53,336 bases of DNA from the NCBI RefSeq assembly GCF_026225065.1, contig NZ_JAMFSB010000079.1:1-53336 (forward strand), given 5' to 3'. The position numbers and the translations under genes are program-made. This document shows positions 46,169-53,336 of the stretch, piece by piece. The stretch's first letter is position 1. Each line of letters opens with the position of its first letter. Below the pieces are notes generated by a model. That model did no database searches, had not been told where the DNA came from, and worked only from the letters and a program-made list of their open reading frames with translations. This DNA comes from Paraburkholderia sp. (GTDB taxonomy: Bacteria > Pseudomonadota > Gammaproteobacteria > Burkholderiales > Burkholderiaceae).

Positions 46169-47830
46169 TCAGGCTGCGGAACTGATCTGAACACGGCGTG
46201 CCTCTTTGGGATCGCTGCCGCCCGTGACCGTTTCCGGCTTCTTTAAAATAATATGGTCTTCGGCAATGCCGGCTGCCTTCAGCGCGTCGCGCACAGCTTG
46301 CGCGCGCCTCTTCGCGAGCTTCGCGTTGAGGTCGGCCGAACCGGTTGTGTCCGTATAGCCCGATAGCGTGAACTTCGCGTCCGGGTGCGCCTTGGCGTAG
46401 TCCGCAGCGGCGGCGACTGCTGCCTGCGCGTCGCCCGGCAGCGTGCTCTTGCCAGTCTCAAAGTAGACGTTGGCCGGCAGGGCTGCCTGCGGTTGCGATG
46501 CTGCTGCGCTGTCCGAACCGCCAGAAGCCGGGGCCGGGGCTGCACCCGCTGCGCCTGACGCGGCGTCGCCGCCCGACGCTGCTGCGGCGCCTGATGCCGC
46601 ATCGGCGCCGCTAGCGGCGGCTGCACCGCTTGCGCCTGCAGCTGCGCCCGCGAGGTGGTCGCCACCTTCAGGCAGCTTGCCATTGCGTGCGTCCGCGACC
46701 TGCTTCGGCTGCAGAATGTCGCCCGTGTGATTGCCCCACGAGTTGCGCTCAAACGTGATGACGGACGCGATTTCGACATCGTTCAGCGTAGGTCCCCACG
46801 ACGGCATCACGTTCTTGCCCTTCAGCACGATGCTCACATGCTGAGCGATCGGGCCATTGGCGATCTTGCTGCCGTCGAGCGCCGGAAACGCACCACCGCC
46901 CTTGCCAGTCGGCTGGTGGCAGACGGCGCAGTTCGCCGCATAGACCTTGCCGCCACGCTCCATCAACTCGGCGAGGGTGTACGTCTTGTTCGGATCGTCA
47001 GCGCCGGCGGCCATTTTCTTCTGCTGGTCGTCGACCCATTTTGCATAGTCATCAGCCGAAAGCACTTCGACGACGACCGGCATGAACGCGTGTTCCTTGC
47101 CGCACAGTTCCGTACAGAAGCCGCGGAAGGTGCCCGTCTTGTCGGCCTTGAACCATGTGTCGCGCACGAAGCCCGGAATCGCATCCTGCTTCACGCCGAA
47201 GGCCGGCACGTACCAGGAGTGGACCACGTCGTTGGCGGTGGTGATGATGCGGATCTTCTTGTCGACCGGCACCACGAGCGGGTTGTCGACTTCCTGCAGA
47301 TAGGTGTCGGTCTTGGGCTGTTCGCCGTCCACCTCGGCACGCGGCGTGGTCAACGTGGAGAAGAAGTTGATGCCTTCGCCCGGACCCTTCACGTAGTCGT
47401 AGTTCCACTTCCACTGATAGCCGGTCACCTTGACGGTGAGGTCAGAGTTGGTGGTGTCCTTCATCGCGATGACCGTCTTGGTGGCGGGCAGCGCCATCAG
47501 CACGACGATGACGAACGGGACAATCGTCCAGATGATTTCAACGGTGGTGCTTTCGTGGAAATGGGCGGCCTTGTAGCCTTTCGACTTGCGGTGAGCAAAG
47601 ACCGAATAGAACATCACGCCGAACACGCCAATGAAGATCACCGTACAGAGGATCAGCATGAACGTGTGGAGGTGATAGAGCTCCTCAGCGATAGCGGTTG
47701 CAGGCGGCTGGAGGTTGATCTCGTTGACGGCGGGGCCGCCAGGACTGTCACCCACTGCCAGCGCGGCACCGGCAAAGAACATCCCGGTAAGCGCCAGCCC
47801 GCCCATCAGGGCTCGCTTGATTGTTTTCAT
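46169..47830 (-). CDS. ctaC: Cytochrome c oxidase subunit II with cytochrome c and OmpA-like domains
   Basis: A 553-residue fusion. Signal peptide, two membrane helices and the CuA domain come first (FCTELCGKEHAFMPVV, near residue 237). Then a cytochrome c domain has CAVCH at residue 301, the caa3 arrangement. A low-complexity Ala/Ser/Gly linker (about 390-445) leads to a C-terminal OmpA-like domain (about 451-545) with GYTDTTGSADLNAKLAKRRA and the conserved Asp and Arg for peptidoglycan. Ordinary subunit II is about 250-350 residues. The ATG at 47830 begins a normal signal peptide; the earlier start at 47854 is less likely. Confidence 0.94.
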   Translation of the reverse strand: MKTIKRALMGGLALTGMFFAGAALAVGDSPGGPAVNEINLQPPATAIAEELYHLHTFMLILCTVIFIGVFGVMFYSVFAHRKSKGYKAAHFHESTTVEIIWTIVPFVIVVLMALPATKTVIAMKDTTNSDLTVKVTGYQWKWNYDYVKGPGEGINFFSTLTTPRAEVDGEQPKTDTYLQEVDNPLVVPVDKKIRIITTANDVVHSWYVPAFGVKQDAIPGFVRDTWFKADKTGTFRGFCTELCGKEHAFMPVVVEVLSADDYAKWVDDQQKKMAAGADDPNKTYTLAELMERGGKVYAANCAVCHQPTGKGGGAFPALDGSKIANGPIAQHVSIVLKGKNVMPSWGPTLNDVEIASVITFERNSWGNHTGDILQPKQVADARNGKLPEGGDHLAGAAAGASGAAAASGADAASGAAAASGGDAASGAAGAAPAPASGGSDSAAASQPQAALPANVYFETGKSTLPGDAQAAVAAAADYAKAHPDAKFTLSGYTDTTGSADLNAKLAKRRAQAVRDALKAAGIAEDHIILKKPETVTGGSDPKEARRVQISSAA

Positions 47831-47920
47831 AGATTCCTTACCCAAATTTTCCATTCAAACCCTCGACCCCGCTGGAAGGCTGCCTCGCGCTCCTCCTGAA
47901 CGGCGCGAGCCTCAATGCGT

Positions 47921-48394
47921 CTAACAACGCCTGAGCCACATGCGCAATTCGCCTGCAAATTGCGCGCGCCGATACTGCGCGAGGTGTTGCCCGATCATGA
48001 TCGTCTGGCCACGCGAAACCAGTTTGATGTGGTCACGCGGCGTTGCGCCCGGCTCGATCCGCACCCAACGTGGATTGAATTCGAACTGGGTGACCTGCTC
48101 CGCACTTACCCGCTCGATCACGAGCCGGTTCGGAAACAGCCTGATGCGTTCGTAATCCACAGCATGACGCGCGTAAATTGCAAAAGCGATACCGACCGCC
48201 ACTAACTCGATGCCGGTGAACGGCAGCACCAGCCAGGCGCCGATCAGATCCAGCATGAAGGCAATCAGCAGCGAAAACACCGCAAGCGACACATAGAACC
48301 ATACGAACTGCCTGGGCGACACCGAACAGTTGCGTTTCATCGTCCAGTCTTTGAGGACCGGTTCCGACTCCGCCAGCAGATCAGATGACGCCAT
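47921..48394 (-). CDS. DUF2244 membrane protein upstream of ctaC
   Basis: A 157-residue protein with the DUF2244 pattern: WTMKRNCSVSPRQFVWFY, two hydrophobic segments (SLLIAFMLDLIGAWLVLP and TGIELVAVGIAFAIYARHA), and a cytoplasmic tail with RLFPNRLVIERV and FNPRWVRIE. The function is unknown; the family is regularly found before ctaC. The ATG at 48394 is preferred because the frame further upstream is unconserved. A promoter lies about 130 bp upstream. Confidence 0.85.
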   Translation of the reverse strand: MASSDLLAESEPVLKDWTMKRNCSVSPRQFVWFYVSLAVFSLLIAFMLDLIGAWLVLPFTGIELVAVGIAFAIYARHAVDYERIRLFPNRLVIERVSAEQVTQFEFNPRWVRIEPGATPRDHIKLVSRGQTIMIGQHLAQYRRAQFAGELRMWLRRC

Positions 48395-48527
48395 CGCTGT
48401 CTCCTGCGAGTTGCCTCTTAACCCTGCCCGATACCGTTGCCTTATACCGCTTCGTACCGCCCTTCCCGCTGCCCAGCGCCTCGGGCCTGCCGCTGCGGAT
48501 GTGGGACGCCGAGCGACAAACTGACGC

Positions 48528-48556
48528 ATTATAGGCGCGTTCTATGGCATCCACAA
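48528..48556 (-). promoter_or_regulatory. Sigma-70 promoter of the DUF2244-cta operon
   Basis: On the minus strand TTGTGG (48551-48556) is separated by 17 bp from a perfect TATAAT (48528-48533). The predicted start is near 48521, about 127 nt before the DUF2244 ATG. Confidence 0.65.
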
Positions 48557-48564
48557 GCAACGCC

Positions 48565-48651
48565 CTATCGGCCCGCAAGCCAGTCCCGACAAGCCTCTGC
48601 GCCGTTTTGACGCACCTCGGGAAACACTTTCGTCCCGGTAATTTCAGACAT
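48565..48651 (-). CDS. Candidate 28-residue small protein after bioC
   Basis: A 28-codon frame starting MSEITGTKVFPEVRQNGAEA and ending CRDWLAGR. AAGAGG lies 9 nt upstream of the ATG, and the start is 21 bp after the bioC-like stop, so it could be translated from that mRNA. No membrane segment or known motif is visible. It ends just upstream of the cta promoter. It may be random; coding support is limited to the ribosome site. Confidence 0.3.
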   Translation of the reverse strand: MSEITGTKVFPEVRQNGAEACRDWLAGR

Positions 48652-48672
48652 AACAGATGCCCTCTTTCCGGT

Positions 48673-49656
48673 TCAACGATTCTTCGACGGGCCTCGTCCA
48701 ATGTCCTCGAGCCGCACGATCCCGTGACCTTCGGCGGTCATTCGTGGCACGGCTTTCCACGCATGTCCGTAGATCACCTCGAACGTCAGGGCAATCGTAC
48801 CGTCCGCCCGCCGACGCGCCTCCAGCGCCGCCAGCAGGGCCGTGTACAAGCGCCGCGACACCGGCCCGGCACCCATGCCCGGGTAGGCCGCAGCCTCGCG
48901 CTCGAACGGATAGGCGCCCCAACGGCGCACATCCGCAAGCAGCGACTGCGGCGACTGATAGGTGATGGTGAGCGTTTCCTGGTCCATCACTGGAATCTCG
49001 AAGCCGCTTTCCACCAGCATATCGCCCAGATCGTGCATGTCCACGAAATCGATCACATGCTTCGCGGACGGCACACCGTGCGCCGCCTCCACTTCGGCAT
49101 AGGCGCCGCGCAGTTCCTTGAGTGTATCGGGACCAAGCGTGCTGAACATTAGCAGCCCCCCTACCTTAAGCACGCGCTGCCATTCGGGAAACACGAGATC
49201 GGGCCGCGAATGCCAGTGCAAGGCGAGGTTTGACCAGATGAATTCGAATGCGTCGTGCGTAAAGGGTAGAGCCGAGAAATCGGCATGCGCGAAGCGCGGC
49301 CCACGCGCGCCGAGCGCCTTGCCGATCGAGGCCGGCAGGAAACGCCGCCAGCTCGTGTCGCCGGCGTCGTGCCGTAGCGCACGGGTCAGCATGGCGTGGG
49401 AAAGATCGGTGCCGAACACCGGTGCTTCGGGGAAACGCTCGCGCAGACCGGGCAGGTCGTCGCCCGCGCCACAACCCGCATCGAGTACGGCGGCCGGGCT
49501 GACCTTGATGTAGTCGAGACGCTCGCGCATACGCTGGGCTATCTCGCGCGGCAGGAACGCAACCTCGTCGAAGGTAGCGGCGCGGCGGTCGAAAATCCGC
49601 TGAAGGCGCCGGGAATCATAGGCCGGACGGCCAGATTTTGCGGGAGTTGAGGACAT
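48673..49656 (-). CDS. SAM-dependent methyltransferase, BioC-like (malonyl-ACP methyltransferase family)
   Basis: A 327-residue class I methyltransferase. The SAM loop VLDAGCGAGDDLPGLR, the following acidic FGTDLSHAML and LALHWHSRPDLVFPEWQRVLK are typical of the BioC/Tam group. BioC caps malonyl-ACP to start pimelate for biotin; without other bio genes nearby the substrate is only likely. The ATG at 49656 is chosen; the frame is open to 49707. It is divergent from comF (85 bp between the starts), a common beta-proteobacterial pairing. Confidence 0.8.
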   Translation of the reverse strand: MSSTPAKSGRPAYDSRRLQRIFDRRAATFDEVAFLPREIAQRMRERLDYIKVSPAAVLDAGCGAGDDLPGLRERFPEAPVFGTDLSHAMLTRALRHDAGDTSWRRFLPASIGKALGARGPRFAHADFSALPFTHDAFEFIWSNLALHWHSRPDLVFPEWQRVLKVGGLLMFSTLGPDTLKELRGAYAEVEAAHGVPSAKHVIDFVDMHDLGDMLVESGFEIPVMDQETLTITYQSPQSLLADVRRWGAYPFEREAAAYPGMGAGPVSRRLYTALLAALEARRRADGTIALTFEVIYGHAWKAVPRMTAEGHGIVRLEDIGRGPSKNR

Positions 49657-49741
49657 GGGGGTCACGCGGACGAAGAGCCCGAAGTATACTCGCTCGCTCC
49701 CTTTCACTCATCGTAACTGGCGTTTTGCGGACGGCCCATCA

Positions 49742-50506
49742 ATGCGATTCCAGGCGTCGGCTTTTTCACCTTGCAGCCGGGTTGCAAAACTTGTAACCCG
49801 GCTGGGATCTTCATGGCCGCGCCTCGTTCACGCCGTCCTGCCGAATCTCTGCGCACTCTGCGGCAATTTGTCGCAGAGTGCGCTTTGTAGAGGCTGCGAC
49901 GACGCTTATGCGAATGAAGCGCGCCTGCGTTGCTCGGTCTGCGCGGTTCCGTTGCCCAGTTCGCGCCGGGGCAGAGGAGCCGGTTACCGGTGTGCGGACT
50001 GTGTCGCCATCGCGCCGCCGTTCGACGCCACGCTCGTGCTAGCCGACTACCGCGCGCCGCTCGACACGCTGGCCGTAGGCCTGAAGTTTCGCGCCCGCCT
50101 GATGCTGGCCGACGAGTTCGCGCAGCGGCTCGCGCGCCTCGCCTCTGAATGGCCCGACTTGATCGCGCCGGTCCCGCTTGCGGCGAGGCGCCTCGTCGAA
50201 CGTGGCTACAACCAGGCATGGCAGATTGCGAAGCCGCTCGCCCGCGCGCTCCGGGTGCGCAGCGACGCTACGCTGATCGCGCGCGTGATCGAGACCGCGC
50301 CGCAGTCGCGGCTGGATCTGGATGCGCGCCGGCAAAATGTTGGCCGGGCGTTTGAAGTCACGGCACCGGTGCGCGGCCTGCACGTGGCCGTGGTCGACGA
50401 TGTCATGACGACCGGCGCCACGCTCGAAGCCCTCGCACACGTGCTGAAGGCCGCCGGGGCGCGGCGCGTGACCAACTTCGTCGCATTGCGCACCCCAAAA
50501 AACTAG
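49742..50506 (+). CDS. comF: ComF family protein (phosphoribosyltransferase-like)
   Basis: A 254-residue protein of the ComF/GntX family. The N-terminal zinc-ribbon-like part has CALCG, CRGC, CSVC and CADC pairs. The C-terminal type I PRTase domain has the PRPP loop VVDDVMTTGATLEALA. In competent bacteria ComF works in DNA uptake. The ATG at 49742 (MRFQASAF) is preferred, as upstream codons overlap the divergent promoter region. trmL follows 18 bp later. Confidence 0.92.
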   Translation: MRFQASAFSPCSRVAKLVTRLGSSWPRLVHAVLPNLCALCGNLSQSALCRGCDDAYANEARLRCSVCAVPLPSSRRGRGAGYRCADCVAIAPPFDATLVLADYRAPLDTLAVGLKFRARLMLADEFAQRLARLASEWPDLIAPVPLAARRLVERGYNQAWQIAKPLARALRVRSDATLIARVIETAPQSRLDLDARRQNVGRAFEVTAPVRGLHVAVVDDVMTTGATLEALAHVLKAAGARRVTNFVALRTPKN

Positions 50507-50524
50507 TCTCTACTGGCCTACACC

Positions 50525-50995
50525 ATGTTTAACGTCGTTCTCGTCGAACCCGAAATTCCGCCGAATACCGGTAACGTCATCCGCCTGTGTGCAAATACCG
50601 GCGCTCGTCTGCATCTGATCGAACCGCTCGGCTTTCCTCTCGACGACGCCAAAATGAAGCGCGCCGGGCTCGACTATCACGAGTATGCGCAGATGCACGT
50701 GCATGCCGACTGGGCAGCGTTCGTCGCCAGCGAAACGCCAGACCCGGCGCGGATGTTCGCGTTCACGACGCGCGGCTCGGGCGCGTTTCACGCGCATGCG
50801 TTCTTGCCTGGCGACTGGTTCGTGTTCGGCGCGGAAACCCGAGGCTTGCCGGACAGCGTGCTGGGACAGTTCGCAGCCGAACAGCGTGTGCGGCTGCCGA
50901 TGCGGCCAGGCAATCGCAGTCTGAACCTGTCCAATACCGTGGCGGTGGTGGTATTCGAAGCGTGGCGTCAGGCGGGCTTCGAAGGCGGCGCCTGA
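50525..50995 (+). CDS. trmL: tRNA (cytidine(34)-2'-O)-methyltransferase TrmL
   Basis: A 156-residue SPOUT methyltransferase that modifies the wobble position of tRNA-Leu isoacceptors. It has the knotted-fold motifs: N-terminal [29 protein letters not shown], and C-terminal [19 protein letters not shown]. The length is normal. Its last 28 bp overlap the 3' end of the convergent macrodomain gene. Confidence 0.95.
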   Translation: MFNVVLVEPEIPPNTGNVIRLCANTGARLHLIEPLGFPLDDAKMKRAGLDYHEYAQMHVHADWAAFVASETPDPARMFAFTTRGSGAFHAHAFLPGDWFVFGAETRGLPDSVLGQFAAEQRVRLPMRPGNRSLNLSNTVAVVVFEAWRQAGFEGGA

Positions 50996-51531
50996 CGCAG
51001 CAGAGCTGCCCACCTGGCCAGTTCGGTTTGATAGCGGGCGAACATCGCATCGTCGAAACACGCAAACAGCACACGCTCGATGCCCGGCACGCGTTGCAAC
51101 GTATCGAGCACCGTGCCCACCGCAATACTTACCGCCTGCTCCGCAGGAAAACGATAGACGCCGCAACTGATCGCCGGAAACGCGATGCTCTTACATTGCG
51201 CCTGCCCGGCTAGTTCAAGCGAGCGCCGGTAGCACGACGCCAGCAAGTCGGCCTCGCCTCGGCCGCCGCCGTGCCAGACCGGGCCCACTGCGTGAATCAC
51301 GTGCTTTGCGGGTAACTGGTAGCCAGCGGTGATTTTCGCGTCGCCGGTCACGCAACCACCCAAAGTCTCACATTCGCGCAACAACGCGCGCCCCGCTGCG
51401 CGATGAATCGCGCCGTCCACGCCCCCGCCGCCCAGCAATGACGTATTCGCCGCATTGACGATCGCGTCGACGGCTAGCGTGGCGATATCGACGACGCGCG
51501 CCTCGAGCGAACATTGACCGGATGTGAACAT
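50968..51531 (-). CDS. Macrodomain protein, O-acetyl-ADP-ribose deacetylase (YmdB-like)
   Basis: A 187-residue macrodomain. Motifs are [33 protein letters not shown] and [16 protein letters not shown], which bind ADP-ribose. YmdB-like members hydrolyse O-acetyl-ADP-ribose or remove ADP-ribose from proteins. The ATG at 51531 (MFTSGQ) is chosen because GAGG lies 6 nt upstream; a start five codons earlier at 51546 lacks a ribosome site. The gene is convergent with trmL, and the two coding ends overlap. Confidence 0.9.
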   Translation of the reverse strand: MFTSGQCSLEARVVDIATLAVDAIVNAANTSLLGGGGVDGAIHRAAGRALLRECETLGGCVTGDAKITAGYQLPAKHVIHAVGPVWHGGGRGEADLLASCYRRSLELAGQAQCKSIAFPAISCGVYRFPAEQAVSIAVGTVLDTLQRVPGIERVLFACFDDAMFARYQTELARWAALLRQAPPSKPA

Positions 51532-51809
51532 GGAGAACCTCGCCATTCGAAACGCCGATAAGACGTTGACAGCGAAGGGAGGACAACGGTTCAGCGTAAT
51601 TCGGAGCGGGCGGCAGGCTGGGGAAGCGCGCGGATCGCCGGTGTGTCGGTCAGCCGAACGGGCTCATGGCGCGTGCTGCTGCGGCAAGGAATTGGCGCCC
51701 CGTCCAGCTAAGGTTGATGTACGGAGGCTGAACCGTTGTTGAAGTGGATGCGCTCGATGCGCCCGTTGAAGTGCTTGTTGGCGCGCTGGTCGATGCCCTG
51801 ACGCGCCAG
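51532..51809. other. Gap between gpsA and the macrodomain gene, no gene seen
   Basis: About 280 bp with no supported ORF. A minus-strand frame continues past the gpsA stop region in another frame but lacks protein-like composition until a short stretch near 51660-51730. No terminator hairpin with a T-run is visible. Confidence 0.4.
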
Positions 51810-52808
51810 CTACTCAGCCTTGGCGTCCCGGCGCAGCAGCGCATTGACGGCATCGCGTGGAGCGACCCCATCGAACAGCACCGCGCAGACAGCCTCGGTG
51901 ATCGGCATATCGATCGAATGAGCCCGCGCAATCGCCAACACGGCTTGCGCACAGCGCACGCCCTCGGCCACGTGACCAAGTCCCCCGAGGATATCGTCGA
52001 GCGTGCGCCCAGCGGCCAGTTGCACGCCTACCGTGCGGTTGCGCGACAGATCGCCTGTGGCCGTCAGAATCAGATCGCCGAGGCCCGTGAGACCGGTGAA
52101 CGTTTCAGCCCGTCCGCCGAGCGTCACGCCGAGGCGCGACATCTCAGCCAGACCGCGCGTGATCAGCGCAGCCCGTGCGTTAAGGCCCAGACCGAGCCCA
52201 TCGGCGATCCCCGTAGCAATCGCCAGCACGTTTTTCACCGCACCGCCCACTTCCACGCCGACGAGGTCGTCGCCTGTGTAGATACGCATGGCGCCATGAT
52301 GAAACGCTGCCACGGTTCGCTCGCGACAGCCGGCCGACGCGCTCGCGATAGTCAACGCGACCGGCAGGCCCTGCCCGACTTCACGCGCAAAACTGGGCCC
52401 CGACAATACACCATTGCTGTTATGACCGGCCAGCTCAGCCGCCACGACCTGATGCGGCAGCAACTGCGTATCCGCCTCGAAGCCCTTGCAGAGCCAGATC
52501 ACGTGAGCCGGCACCTTGCCGGCGGCGCGCATGGTCTGGAACAGACCGCGCAACCCAGCCACCGGCGTCGCGACAACGCATAGCGCGTCGCCACCCAACG
52601 CGTGGCTCAACGCCGCCTCGAAATCGGCTTCATAACGAAGCCCGGCCGGCAAAGCAACGCCCGCCAGATAGCGGGCGTTTTCCTGCGTGGCGGCAAGCTC
52701 GGCGACCAGCGCCGGCTCGCGCGCCCACAGCACCGTATCGTGCCGCACCGCCAGGTGGCCCGCGAGAGCGGTGCCCCATGCACCAGCGCCGAGAACGGCG
52801 ACTTTCAT
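51810..52808 (-). CDS. gpsA: Glycerol-3-phosphate dehydrogenase [NAD(P)+]
   Basis: A 332-residue enzyme that makes sn-glycerol-3-phosphate for phospholipid synthesis. The dinucleotide-binding motif [20 protein letters not shown] begins at residue 1; the catalytic Lys lies in [13 protein letters not shown] and the [16 protein letters not shown] segment follows. The ATG at 52808 is the family start. It lies 21 bp after secB on the same strand, the usual secB-gpsA order. Confidence 0.96.
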   Translation of the reverse strand: MKVAVLGAGAWGTALAGHLAVRHDTVLWAREPALVAELAATQENARYLAGVALPAGLRYEADFEAALSHALGGDALCVVATPVAGLRGLFQTMRAAGKVPAHVIWLCKGFEADTQLLPHQVVAAELAGHNSNGVLSGPSFAREVGQGLPVALTIASASAGCRERTVAAFHHGAMRIYTGDDLVGVEVGGAVKNVLAIATGIADGLGLGLNARAALITRGLAEMSRLGVTLGGRAETFTGLTGLGDLILTATGDLSRNRTVGVQLAAGRTLDDILGGLGHVAEGVRCAQAVLAIARAHSIDMPITEAVCAVLFDGVAPRDAVNALLRRDAKAE

Positions 52809-52829
52809 ACCCGGCACTGCGCGCAACAC

Positions 52830-53300
52830 TTAGTGCGTGACGCCGTTCTGCGCCGCGCCTTCTTGCGTGCCAAGCTGCGCGAGACGTTGCTCGTACAAGG
52901 CCTGGAAGTTGATTTCGGCGAGGTGGATCGGCGGGAAACCGGCGCGCGTGATCGCGTCCGCGATGTTCGAGCGAAGGTACGGGAACAGGATCGTCGGGCA
53001 AGCGATGCCAACCAGCGGATCGATCTGCTCAGCCGGAATGTTGCGGATATCGAAAATACCAGCCTGCTTGGCTTCGATCAGGAACGCGACCTTGTCCGAC
53101 ACCTTGGCCGTCACGGTACCGGTGACGAGGATTTCGAACACGGTGTCGGCGAGGCGCTCAGCCTTTACGTCGACTTCGACTTCGACCGACGGCATTTCCT
53201 GTTCGAGGAAGATGGCCGGCGAATTCGGCTGCTCGAGCGACATGTCCTTCAGGTAGATGCGCTGGATGTTGAAGAACGGCTGGTTATTCTCGTCGGACAT
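52830..53300 (-). CDS. secB: Protein-export chaperone SecB
   Basis: A 156-residue tetrameric cytosolic chaperone that holds precursors unfolded and delivers them to SecA. Family features are [30 protein letters not shown], and the segment [25 protein letters not shown]. The ATG at 53300 ([13 protein letters not shown]) is the family start; the open frame to 53327 is upstream. Its upstream partner (usually a glutaredoxin gene) is beyond the window edge. Confidence 0.97.
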   Translation of the reverse strand: MSDENNQPFFNIQRIYLKDMSLEQPNSPAIFLEQEMPSVEVEVDVKAERLADTVFEILVTGTVTAKVSDKVAFLIEAKQAGIFDIRNIPAEQIDPLVGIACPTILFPYLRSNIADAITRAGFPPIHLAEINFQALYEQRLAQLGTQEGAAQNGVTH

Positions 53301-53336
53301 GATTGGATATTCCCTGAATATGGTCATTTGCGGCGC

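Noticed and set aside
46655-47899. A 414-codon open frame on the plus strand opposite ctaC
   Set aside because: Antisense to conserved CuA and cytochrome c domains; no motif or ribosome site.
51650-51979. A 109-codon minus-strand frame overlapping gpsA
   Set aside because: Most of it is a shadow of gpsA in another frame; the part past the gpsA stop has low-complexity Ser/Thr content and no start signal.

Overview
This 53.3 kb window is GC-rich chromosomal DNA of a betaproteobacterium, most likely Paraburkholderia or a close Burkholderiaceae relative. The evidence is gene order: rpoN-hpf-ptsN-hprK-rapZ; lolB-ispE-tRNA-Gln-prs-rplY-pth; rsmD divergent from ftsY; a full cta cytochrome oxidase block; and secB-gpsA. 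It reads as core chromosome. I see no insertion sequence, prophage, CRISPR array or rRNA. About 51 protein genes, one tRNA and several regulatory sites can be supported.

Layout. 1-5.5 kb: the 3' part of rpoN (sigma-54), hpf, the regulatory PTS gene ptsN, HPr kinase hprK, rapZ and a LON-domain protein. 5.5-7.5 kb: mutM and mutY on the minus strand (8-oxoguanine repair). 7.6-14.8 kb: a TPR protein, lolB, ispE, tRNA-Gln(UUG), prs, rplY, pth and hisC. 14.9-16.4 kb: minus-strand rsmD, coaD and a 2[4Fe-4S] ferredoxin. 16.7-23.4 kb: ftsY, a gentisate/tyrosine-type isomerase-hydrolase pair, ybiB, leuA with a long leader, and a SnoaL-like protein. 23.4-24.9 kb: a broken outer-membrane beta-barrel gene, then rpoH behind a perfect CIRCE operator. 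25.2-28.5 kb: the cytochrome bd operon cydP-cydA-cydB-cydX. 28.6-36 kb: a GlcNAc PTS operon (gntR-nagA-SIS deaminase-nagF-nagE). 36.4-38.1 kb: a MarR-GNAT fusion and an orphan metQ. 38.3-48.4 kb: the aa3-type oxidase locus (DUF2244, ctaC, ctaD, two small genes, ctaE, SURF1, SCO-like, ctaA, ctaB, sco). 48.6-53.3 kb: bioC-like methyltransferase, comF, trmL, macrodomain protein, gpsA and secB.

How the genes work together. Two respiratory terminal oxidases lie in one window: the high-affinity bd quinol oxidase and the copper aa3 oxidase with its heme A and copper assembly factors. The PTS theme is also doubled. PtsN and HprK form the output and kinase side of the regulatory PTS, and the nag operon has its own fused EIIA-HPr-EI phosphorelay. 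Two heat-stress regulators are linked by the HrcA operator placed in front of rpoH.

Most interesting observations: (1) a 24-codon, apparently leaderless sORF ahead of leuA with four rare CTA leucine codons and mutually exclusive hairpins, which looks like a leucine attenuator; (2) the cta locus lacks ctaG/cox11, yet a 6-codon trace matching the conserved Cox11 C-terminal motif sits where the gene should be; (3) CtaC (subunit II) carries a cytochrome c domain and a C-terminal OmpA-like peptidoglycan-binding domain; (4) NagE has a second EIIB domain without its phosphorylated cysteine; (5) a three-tier nested hairpin lies between ftsY and its convergent neighbour.
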